From Cryphonectria parasitica EP155 (Eukaryota; Ascomycota; Sordariomycetes; Diaporthales; Cryphonectriaceae): DNA of 64,000 nt. Every line of letters starts with the position of its first letter. The first letter of the stretch is position 1. Of the stretch, positions 56,049 to 64,000 are shown piece by piece. The stretch is from assembly GCF_011745365.1 (NCBI RefSeq), contig NW_024468912.1, positions 992,001 to 1,056,000 of the forward strand, given 5' to 3'. The position numbers were made by a program, and so were the translations under genes. Under the pieces are notes generated by a model, which worked only from the letters and a program-made list of their open reading frames with translations, made no database searches and had not been told where the DNA came from.

Positions 56049-58835
56049 ATGATCACACGAAGGCCCCTTGGGAAGGACGCCACCGAGGATTCCTCTCTCG
56101 TTTCACATGTGAAGATGGAGAGCACACCTGGTGAAGCGCCTGCCAGCTCGACTGTTAGCAATGTTGATCAGGTACAGCAAAACGAAGCCCAGGACTCGGA
56201 CGTCGACAGCTGGGAGCGGTCCAGCGCCAGCGAGAACGAAGACGAAGACGAAGATAACGATCGCGATACATCAAGGCCAGGTGCAGGAGCTGGTGACGCA
56301 GCCACACATGTGGTCGACCATGGCGAGGGTCCTCGCATATTGCCGCCCACCATGGATGCACACTGGGAGGACAAGGCGGCGAACAATACACAAAACACAG
56401 ACTTGCCAGTGCCTGGAGCCGAGAGCCTTAATGAGACGAACCCGTTCAGGAGAAAGATGTCACTGTCAAGTGGGCAGCATAGTGCCACTACACTCATGCC
56501 AAGTTCTACCGAGACGCCGCCCCCTATGCCCTCCTCCGAGAGCCTTGCCAAGCTGAGTCTGAACGATGCAAGCAACAATCCATGGCAGCCCGCGCTCGAT
56601 GAGAAGCAGAACACGATCACGCCCTCGTTACTGTCGACGGGAGCAGAGCTTGAACCTTCAAATAACATCTGGGCTTCTCAAGTCCCCTCGCGGGCTCCAT
56701 CCACAGGACCGCGAGCTCCTCCGGCCGATCCGGCCGAGCAGTTCGTCCCTCAAGACGAGCGGGCTAGCTGGGGCGACGAGCTTGCCGAACCCGAACAGTC
56801 TCCCATTGCCATACCTCCTTCGTTCCGCAAGCCTCTGGAGGGCGAGGCGCTAGAAGAGGATAGTCATGCTTGGGATGATCTTGCAAGGCAGGATAAAGGC
56901 AAAGCGCCCATGACTAGGACGGTGACATCAGACCTCCCAGCGGAGGGTGCCCGTGCAGAAGAGTGGAATTTGATTGATAACGAGCCAATGCCTGGCCCAT
57001 CTGGCGCCGGAGGGCCTGTTGCTCAACCCACGACAGAGGGCGGTGAAAACCTGCTTAGCGACAAAAAGGCTCCCGCGCCGCCACCAAGAGCACCAATTTC
57101 CGCAAAGGCGGAGACATACCAGGTCAAAAACATCACCTGGCGCGACGCGGCGACGGCCAAGGACTTACAAAAGTCGCCGATCCTGATTCAGAATGCGAAC
57201 GGTCCATGTCCGCTCATGGCCCTCGTCAATGCGCTGACATTGTCGACTCCTGTGGGCGCGGAAGACGCTGTTTTGGTGAATACCCTGAAGACCAGGGAAC
57301 AGATCAGCCTCGACCTGCTTCTCAATGCGGTCTTCGATGAGCTCATGTCTGAGAGGAGGATGACTCCGGATGTGTCGCTGCCTGATGTGACGGAACTGTA
57401 TGACTTCTTGAAAGGGCTGCATACCGGCATGAATGTTAACCCTCGGTTTGTCCCAACCGAGGAAGTTGAGAAGGCCTTCAAGCGGACCTCGCTCACACAC
57501 ATCCACCCGACCGCGAGAGACAATATGATACCTGGCACCTTTGAAGACACGAGGGAGATGGCATTCTACAGGACGTTCAAGATACCCCTGATTCATGGCT
57601 GGCTGCCTTCGAAAGATGACCCAGCTTACGACGCATTCAAGAGGCAGGCAGAGTCGTACGAAGATGCGCAGAACATCCTGTTCAGGGAGGAAGAGCTGGA
57701 AGACAAGCTCAGCAATCCCAACGGCGACGGTCTGTCAGCAGAGGAACAACGCATATACCAGGATGTTCTGACCATCAAGTCCTTTCTATACTCGGCCGCA
57801 ACGCAGCTGACGCCGTTCGGCCTCGATGTCATCACGAAGGCCATGCGGCCTGGCTCTGTGGCCATCCTGTTCAGAAATGACCACTTCTCCACTCTCTACC
57901 GGCACCCAGAGACCCTTCAGATATTCGCTCTCGTCACCGATGCGGGTTACGCAGGACATCAGGAGGTTGTCTGGGAGTCACTCGTTGACGTGAACGGCGA
58001 ACGGTCTGAATTCTTCTCGGGCGACTTTAGAGTCGTTGGAGGACCGTCCCAGGCCGAGCAGTTCGCGGCGGCAGGGAGCCCTTCTGCATCCCACGGTCAA
58101 CAGGAATGGACAACGGTTCAGGGAAAGAAAGGCAAGGGTAAGAACCAGGCGGAAGAACCACCCCTTTCGCCCAAGGAACAGGAAGACCACGACCTTGCGC
58201 TTGCCCTCCAGCTGCAAGAGGAAGAAGACCAGCGCCATCGTTCAGAGCAAGCCGAGCGACGCCGCGAGGCCCAGCTCTCGGAACAGTTTATCGAGCAGCA
58301 GGCTACAAGGCGCGGTCCTGTCGGGCTTCGACAGGGCTCGACCAACAGTGTTGGTCAGCAGTCAGCCCCTCCATCGCCAGTTGGCCGACGCACTTCTGCA
58401 TCTAGTCAGGCACGGGGAGGTGCAAATAATGTGGCAACGCGTGGTGGTCGGCCCGCACAACCGCAGCAGCAACAGCATGTCAGGTCCCTCGTGACACCGG
58501 TTCTGCGCTCACAAGGGGTTAATCGCTCAGCTGATGCAGAAGATGACGATGCACCGCCGTCGTATGAAGACGCTTCGAAGGATAGACCTTATGTCCCGCC
58601 TGTCGGTCACCCGAGTCACCCGAGCTCGAGCTCGAGCCCAGCAATGTCAGCAGGCAGTCCTATGCTGCTGAACAGTCCGCCTAGACTGCAGCCATCACGA
58701 GCGCCAGGTGTCGCAGGAGTCCAGTATAGTCCGCCAGGTGCGGGGTTCAGGAGAGGCAATAGTCAATATCGACAGGGTGTTCCGCCAACTGCTGCAAGTG
58801 GAGGTGGGAGGGATAGGGATTGTATTGTCATGTAG
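56049..58835 (+). CDS. MINDY-type deubiquitinase (DUF544/FAM63 family)
   Basis: Cysteine protease that trims long Lys48-linked ubiquitin chains. Single exon, 928 residues from the ATG at 56049 (MITRRPLGKD). The first 350 residues are acidic and Ser/Pro-rich. The catalytic domain starts with YQVKNITWRDAATAKDLQKS and holds the nucleophile in NANGPCPLMALVNAL (about Cys387) and the active-site His in LFRNDHFSTLYRH (about His612), followed by GYAGHQEVVWESLVDVNG. A ubiquitin-interacting motif follows (DLALALQLQEEEDQRHRSEQ, about 714-733), then a Gln/Pro-rich tail. The last four residues, CIVM, form a CAAX-type prenylation signal, which would put the enzyme on membranes. Confidence 0.92.
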   Translation: MITRRPLGKDATEDSSLVSHVKMESTPGEAPASSTVSNVDQVQQNEAQDSDVDSWERSSASENEDEDEDNDRDTSRPGAGAGDAATHVVDHGEGPRILPPTMDAHWEDKAANNTQNTDLPVPGAESLNETNPFRRKMSLSSGQHSATTLMPSSTETPPPMPSSESLAKLSLNDASNNPWQPALDEKQNTITPSLLSTGAELEPSNNIWASQVPSRAPSTGPRAPPADPAEQFVPQDERASWGDELAEPEQSPIAIPPSFRKPLEGEALEEDSHAWDDLARQDKGKAPMTRTVTSDLPAEGARAEEWNLIDNEPMPGPSGAGGPVAQPTTEGGENLLSDKKAPAPPPRAPISAKAETYQVKNITWRDAATAKDLQKSPILIQNANGPCPLMALVNALTLSTPVGAEDAVLVNTLKTREQISLDLLLNAVFDELMSERRMTPDVSLPDVTELYDFLKGLHTGMNVNPRFVPTEEVEKAFKRTSLTHIHPTARDNMIPGTFEDTREMAFYRTFKIPLIHGWLPSKDDPAYDAFKRQAESYEDAQNILFREEELEDKLSNPNGDGLSAEEQRIYQDVLTIKSFLYSAATQLTPFGLDVITKAMRPGSVAILFRNDHFSTLYRHPETLQIFALVTDAGYAGHQEVVWESLVDVNGERSEFFSGDFRVVGGPSQAEQFAAAGSPSASHGQQEWTTVQGKKGKGKNQAEEPPLSPKEQEDHDLALALQLQEEEDQRHRSEQAERRREAQLSEQFIEQQATRRGPVGLRQGSTNSVGQQSAPPSPVGRRTSASSQARGGANNVATRGGRPAQPQQQQHVRSLVTPVLRSQGVNRSADAEDDDAPPSYEDASKDRPYVPPVGHPSHPSSSSSPAMSAGSPMLLNSPPRLQPSRAPGVAGVQYSPPGAGFRRGNSQYRQGVPPTAASGGGRDRDCIVM

Positions 58836-59312
58836 GTGTGCATGACTGGAAAGATTTCAAGACCCCATGAGAAAGAAGGTACAAGAGACCGCGTGCAGTT
58901 GCTCATGACTTCGACGGGCCCTTCATTTCCGTCCCCTGCACTCTACAATTGCATTCTTCTTATTGGCCCAGCTACGAGCGGCATCGCTTATTTTCTTCTC
59001 TTTTTCTTTCTTTCTCTTCGTTTCGGCTCACGACCCGGGCATGTATTCCAAGGATTGTTGATGATGGGCTTGGGGTGGATGACGGAGAGGGATCCCAGCA
59101 TCTTTGCTGCGTGGAGTTAAGGACCTGAAGGGCATTTTCCATTGGCTTCAAGCCAGCGACATTCCCATTTATTAACGAGAAGACGAAGATATGGGGGTTA
59201 GGCTATATTTAAGAAAGACCGGCTAGCCAGCGCGGTGAAGTAGAACTCAGTAGAGGCCAGACCAGAATCATGAAAGTTCTCCCATCAACTTTATAGTCAA
59301 ACTTTGACATCC
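58836..59312. other. Intergenic region between convergent MINDY and dioxygenase genes
   Basis: 477 bases with both 3' ends and a T-rich stretch at about 58990-59020. No gene is supported. Confidence 0.4.
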
Positions 59313-60399
59313 TCATCCTTTCGGTCCTGGTCTCGAAGTCGAGTCGAATCCAGGCATCTCTGCCCCTACCTTATTCAAACCCCACGCATAAGCACCATCA
59401 TCATGAACGGTCGTCCGCCTCAAATCCCTCTTGAACTTATCCTCAAACGGTCCGCCTGTGGCCCTGTGGAGCACAGCCCGGTTATCCCAAATCACCAGGT
59501 CTCCCTCACCCTGCCACTGGACGCTCGTCACATACTTGGCCTGCGTGGCATGCTCATTCAACAACCTGATCAGGGCAGTCGACTCACCCTCCTCCATCCC
59601 CTCGATGTGGTGCAGGTGTGCACCGACGTACAAGTTCATCCTGCCGCTCGGCTCATGGACCTGCGCGGTCCTGTGCAGCGCCATCGGCGCGGTGGACACG
59701 TCGAGGTCCTTGAAGAACTCTGGAGACCCGGTCTTGCGGCTGTGGGAGATGGAGTGCGCACCGACGAGCGCTGCGCCCTCATCGCCACCCAGCACGAGAG
59801 CACGGACCCCTTCGTCCAGGCCCTCGAACGCGGTCCGCGAGTCGGCAAACTCGGTCTCGCCCCCTTGCCCCGTGGGCGGGATGGCCACGGCGCGCAGGCA
59901 GGAGAAGGAGGCGCGGCGCGGGTTGAAGGAACTGTCGACGTGGAAGAGGGCGTTGCCCCTGTTGTAGTGGGCGCGGGGGCTATCGCTGGGGACGACGGCG
60001 CCGTCGCCGTCGAGGTTGGAGGCGTCGAAGAGCTCGAGCTGGGTGTAGCGCAGCTTGCGGCCGGGGGTGATGTAGCGCGCGATGTTGTCCAGCTCGCCTA
60101 GGCGTCGAGAGAAGGCGACGTGGCTGTCGTCCGTGAGGTTTGTGTTGCGGAAGACGGCGAAGCCGTACTGGGGGTGGCGGTGGAGGTTAGTGAGTGTAAA
60201 GAGAGGCAGGCTTGTGCTACTATGTCTCTTTCCCATCTTTTCTCGTTTCTCTCACCTTTGCTAAGGCTGCCTTGATCTCATCAAGCTGCTCATCGCTCAT
60301 ATCGGTAAAGTCAGCCCCTTGGATCTCAGCGCCGAAGGTGGGATGGAGCTCCTTGACCGTGATGGTCCGGAACACCGTTTCCTGAATGAGGCCAGGCAT
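59313..60399 (-). CDS. Fe(II)/2-oxoglutarate dioxygenase, TauD/TfdA family
   Basis: Two exons on the minus strand (60399-60256 and 60167-59313) give 332 residues from MPGLIQETVF. The family oxidises a range of small acids (taurine, sulfonates, 2,4-D-like compounds; the xanthine dioxygenase XanA also belongs here). The iron ligands are visible as HVD (about His124 and Asp126) in GNALFHVDSSFNPRRASFSC and the distal His in NRAVLHRAT (about His282). An Arg about 15 residues further (DLRRTTV) would hold 2-oxoglutarate. The PPTGQGGETEFADSRTAFEG block is closest to the TfdA side. The substrate is not known; a link to the xanthine dehydrogenase 45 kb away is not supported. Confidence 0.88.
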
Positions 60400-61267
60400 A
60401 TTGGTCTTTCGAATTGGTTCGGAATGTCTCACACGATGTATACCTTTAACTTGATTCTATGAGTAGGATAGGAATGGTTCAGAAATTCTTAAAAGCTGGC
60501 TGTAGCCCTATGCTATGTATCTCACCAGAAGCAATTGTTTTTCTTCTGTCGTTCCAAAGACAGCCCAAAGTGCCGAGTGAGTTGTGAGCGCGGGGTGCGG
60601 GGTGAACAGGGCTGCTCATCCGGCTCGCCACAGGCAGCTGACCCTGGGAATAACTCTTCTCCTGGGTTTCGTTGATATGAGAAACATGGGCAAATCTTTC
60701 TGACCGCGCTTGAAGTCCACTAGGGATATCTGCAACGTGGATCGTGGTAGATCGAAAACCCATTCGGTCGACTTCGGCATGCCTATGCGAATCCTTATGG
60801 AAAACACCACTCCATCCCCCAATGATGAGCAATTCAAGGGAAAGGCCATCATGGCAAGCTTCTTGTGCGAGTCGTGATGCGGAATCTCATGGTGACCGAG
60901 ATCTTTTCCCTTCAGCGTATGGGCATGAGCAAGTTTGCTGGGTGATAATATCATGGTCGAGCTTGTGTCGGGCAATCAACCTCAGAAGGTTGCCAGTCGA
61001 GACAGCTGGTATGAGAACCATCCATGTGGACAGATTCCTCTTCTCTCTCTATAGCCATCATAAGACCTTCCTCGGTGTGTGATGATCGATCCCTTCAACC
61101 GTGCCTTCGAGTTCGTCGATCCGATGACCAGGCCCTCCCTGACCCAGTCTGAGACCCCACGATATATTCATTATTTTGATCTGGGCTTTGCACAAGGGTT
61201 GTGCTATGATTCTTCCTCCCCCTTCTTCTCTCTTGCTTTTCTGCTGCGTAAGCTGTTCAAGGCTGTC
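60400..61267. other. Intergenic region between dioxygenase and cyclin C genes
   Basis: 868 bases with the dioxygenase promoter (left) and the cyclin C 3' end (right). Frames of about 110-120 codons on both strands at 60479-61082 have no family marks. Confidence 0.4.
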
Positions 61268-62457
61268 TCATCCCTTATCTAATCCTCTGGCCTTGATGAA
61301 CCGCACGATCTGCTCCCTTGTCAGCTTATCATTATATGCTTCATGGCAGTCATAAAACGATATGAGCTCCTGGGTACAGTCCACCATGGCCTCGAGATCA
61401 ACATTGCTCTCCGAGAGCCAGTGCCCGAAACGCTGCACCTTGCTGTACCGCTCAATCTTGTGGGCATTGCTTGCACTGTCCACACCCTGCTGGCTCGACT
61501 GTTGCCCCTGCACAGCACCAGGGGTCATCGGCTGGCGGCTCTGCTGCAGCTGATTGAGCGCGCTGGTCATGGCATTCACACTGGCCACATTGGGTGTGCC
61601 TAGCCCAGCTGTCCCCGTGCCTGACCCTTGGCTCGAGCTCGGGCTCTGGGCCTGGCCTTGCGCAGCACCGCTGTTCTGAGACGGCCGGAAGACGATGGCC
61701 AGTAGGATGGCGGTGAGAGCAATAGTGTGCGGTGGGTAGATTAGCGGAAGATCGGTCATGTAGTGGTCGTTAACAATGGACCAGGCCAGGGCTAGCTCGT
61801 CGTTGGTAAGGTTCAGGTTGGATTGTAAGCTAGTCAGGGTACGGTAGGGTTGATGTACAATGAGGTGCGAGTTCAGCTCAGATATGAGCCAGAACTCGCA
61901 CTCGCCAATTTTGGAGGGTTCGTGGAAGAGTTGCATGTCTGGCAATGCAATGTAAGCATCAAATCAACCGCATGGAGAGGAAGGAGGAAATGCCCAGCCG
62001 AGTACGTACCAGTCCAGAGGCCTCGAGCTTCCTGTGTCACAAGCCGAATATGCTGCGGACACTCCTCCATCTTACAAGCCAGGTATAGAGCCGTTGCCAT
62101 GACAAGGAAAGGGTTGGTCCTCCTGATCTCGACCTTTGTGTAGAAGCGCTTGATATAGACCTGGGCGGTGGCGATGGCCTGTTGTCGAGTCCCGAGTCTC
62201 TTTGCGAGGCGGTTGGTCTCTACCCACACGTGACGACCGCCATCATTAGCTTCTGTTATGCTCCTATTTGAATAGCATGGCTAGGGAGGGCACTCACGCT
62301 GGTTGAAGAATATGTTCAGGTGTCGTAGCTGTGGCAGGCCAAAGCTCTGGACCAGCGCTGGGTCTTCATCCTCGAGCTTCTGGCGGATTGAGGCCAGCTG
62401 CTCCTTGGTGAACTGCCAGTGCTTTCGCTGGGTGGACTCCCAGTAGTTGGCCGCCAT
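61268..62457 (-). CDS. SSN8: Cyclin C (Ssn8/Srb11), Mediator kinase module
   Basis: Partner of Cdk8 in the kinase module of Mediator. Three exons on the minus strand (62457-62298, 62219-62010, 61938-61268) join in phase to 346 residues. The start [20 protein letters not shown] is the family's typical beginning. The first cyclin fold follows ([55 protein letters not shown]), then the second ([56 protein letters not shown]). A Gln/Ser-rich insert of about 90 residues separates this from the last helices ([20 protein letters not shown]). The insert is longer than in yeast but common in filamentous fungi. Confidence 0.94.
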
Positions 62458-63281
62458 AGCAGCCAGGAAATAATCATCAGCACAGGGCCTCCCAACCCCA
62501 GCCCCGTGGCTGTAATGTGCTGCTTGCTCTTGTTGTAGTGGTCGAAAAAGAGAAGACGTATCACTGCACAGGTGGACGGCAGCAGCGGATTGCTTTCTAG
62601 CAAGCATTACTCATTTGTCTGGTAGGTTAATCAGGGACCTTCAGAGCAACCCACTTACTATGAATGCCCTGTGATTAGGGATTTAGGGGAACCCGCTAAA
62701 GAGAGACACCCAGTGACGTGAGCGCCTCGGCCCGAGTAAGGAAAGGTCCGTGGGGTGAGGTCGAAACCAGGATGGAGCTCCAGAAAGTGGGGGACAGGCC
62801 TGGGGCCGCCATCCTTACCCAAACAAGCCCTGGGCAAAAGGCCTGAGCAGTTTGATGAACGTCCTGTGTTTCTCCAACGGTGACCAAAAGAGCTTCAACT
62901 GAGGTCATCATCTCCTGATGCAACAGTACCACAAGAGCCACACCAGCGTGGACTGTCTACCACAGAAACAGGAAAACCAATTGAGCACAGTCTCATAAGG
63001 CCAGCCAGTCTACTGCCGCCTCTGAGTACCGCAACCCCCCCTGGCGTGGTGACTGCGCGCCAGACCTCATCTTGCGATTGCGACAAGCCAACCTCTTCCA
63101 CATCGAGCCATGATACGAACATAGCAAACGGCGCGAACGCAACCCATCACCCCCTCGGAAGAGCGCACCCAACTTGTAGTTGGGTTCGAACACTCTCCCT
63201 TTCGCACATCGCCTTCCGACTCTCCCCACCTTTCCACCGGCAAAACTGGTTTTCCCGTGCAATGATACACCAGTAGCAAGG
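62458..63281. other. Divergent region between cyclin C and the carrier gene
   Basis: 824 bases that should hold both promoters. No coding or RNA feature is supported. Confidence 0.4.
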
Positions 63282-64000
63282 ATGCAGATCACAAAGGTGG
63301 TCAAGGAGTTCGAGATGGAGCTCGCAGAGTCGCAGAATCAGCGAGACAAGAGGGTTGAGGAGCTGTGGAGGAAGTTGGATCCGCAGGGGACGAACGAGCT
63401 GGATCTGAACGGCCTGCAGAAGGGGTTGAGAAGGATAGACCATCGTGAGCTGCCTGGCATATCATGACACCTCAAGCAACCGCTGATGGAGAGATGTAGC
63501 TTTGAAAAATGCCGATGATATGATGAAGGAAATCATACAGATGGTCGACAGCAACAATGACGGCAAGATCCAATACGAAGGTACGGTTGTTTGGAATCTG
63601 GGGGGGGGGGTGGCAACGGGGCCTGCCATTTTTCGGAGCGCATCGCTGATCTTGAATGGATACTATGCAGAATTTCGAGTCTTTGTTGAGGCTGCTGAGC
63701 GTCAACTGCTTCTCCTCTTCACATCCATAGACCGGAACCATGATGGCAGGGTTGGGCCTGACGAGCTGGCAGCAGCTTTCCAAAAAGCAGGTCTGTCTGT
63801 GCCTAGGCGCAGGTTAGCTGGCTTCTTTGACGAGATTGACATGAATCATGATGGATACATCAGTTTTGATGAGTGGCGGTAAGCATGTCACTTTTTCCTT
63901 TCTTTTTTTCTCTCCCTGCGTTGGCCATTTTGAATCTCCCCCTATTGCGTGTTGTGATCTTGAGACCGTGAGGAAAAAAAGAGGAAGCAAAACAAATCGC
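63282..64000 (+). CDS. SAL1: Ca2+-binding mitochondrial carrier (Sal1/SCaMC type), 5' part
   Basis: Calcium-regulated ATP-Mg/phosphate carrier of the inner mitochondrial membrane; only the N-terminal EF-hand part is in the window. Exons 63282-63444, 63500-63580 and 63671-63878 are in phase; a GTAAGC donor at 63879 opens an intron that runs to or past the window end. Marks are QRDKRVEELWRKLDPQGTNE, the EF-hand loops DSNNDGKIQYEE, DRNHDGRVGPDE and DMNHDGYISFDE, and EFRVFVEAAERQLLLLF. The first EF-hand (DPQGTNELDLNG) is degenerate. The carrier repeats with PX(D/E)XX(K/R) motifs must follow outside. Intron 2 carries a run of nine or ten G. Confidence 0.88.

Noticed and set aside
59313..60399. Xanthine dioxygenase XanA as identity of the TauD-family gene
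   Set aside because: The PPTGQGGETEFADSR block fits the TfdA side of the family and the gene is far from xanthine dehydrogenase; no UaY motif was noticed before it.
1..64000. CRISPR arrays, bacterial operons, intact transposons
   Set aside because: No regularly spaced repeats, no ribosome-binding-site organisation, and no transposase or reverse transcriptase domain could be read in any frame.

Overview
The window is nuclear DNA of a filamentous ascomycete (Pezizomycotina, most likely a Sordariomycete). The genes are widely spaced and carry short introns of about 50-130 bases with GTAAGT/GTGAGT/GTATGT donors, CTGAC/CTAAC-type branch sites and YAG acceptors. The proteins match families typical of this group: hxA-type xanthine dehydrogenase, an AcuM/Rds2-type gluconeogenesis regulator, Dsc3, Ima1 and Spo22/Zip4. 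Nothing bacterial or viral was seen, and there is no CRISPR array. I found about 22 genes plus one probable broken gene.

Left part (1-24 kb): an allantoate-permease-type MFS transporter; a RING/TRAF zinc finger protein; a probable broken gene at about 6.0-6.8 kb; an aldehyde dehydrogenase; xanthine dehydrogenase, with a textbook UaY site, GATA sites and an inverted repeat in its 5' region; a Zn2Cys6/PAS-type regulator whose zinc cluster is split over two micro-exons; and a Spo22/Zip4 meiotic TPR protein.

Middle (24-44 kb): a kynurenine-type aminotransferase with a mitochondrial presequence; an unknown ORF that overlaps, and may be spliced to, a very atypical Rho-like GTPase; the Dsc3 subunit of the SREBP-processing E3 ligase; the exosome helicase Mtr4; a small cytochrome c oxidase subunit; a mitochondrial PPR protein; mitoribosomal protein mS23; Alg14; and the inner nuclear membrane protein Ima1. 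Cox subunit, PPR protein and mS23 form a small cluster of mitochondrial-expression genes, with PPR and mS23 divergent from one short promoter region.

Right part (44-64 kb): a 4.8 kb gene-poor stretch, then a Siw14-like phosphatase, an Aim19-like mitochondrial protein, an Hlj1-type ER J-protein, a MINDY deubiquitinase ending in a CAAX-like motif, a TauD/TfdA dioxygenase, cyclin C (Ssn8), and the start of a Ca2+-regulated mitochondrial carrier (Sal1) cut by the window end.

Exon borders were worked out by hand from reading frame and splice signals. They are consistent in phase for nearly every gene, but no transcript data were available. Long poly-C/poly-G runs and di-/trinucleotide repeats are common between genes and in introns.
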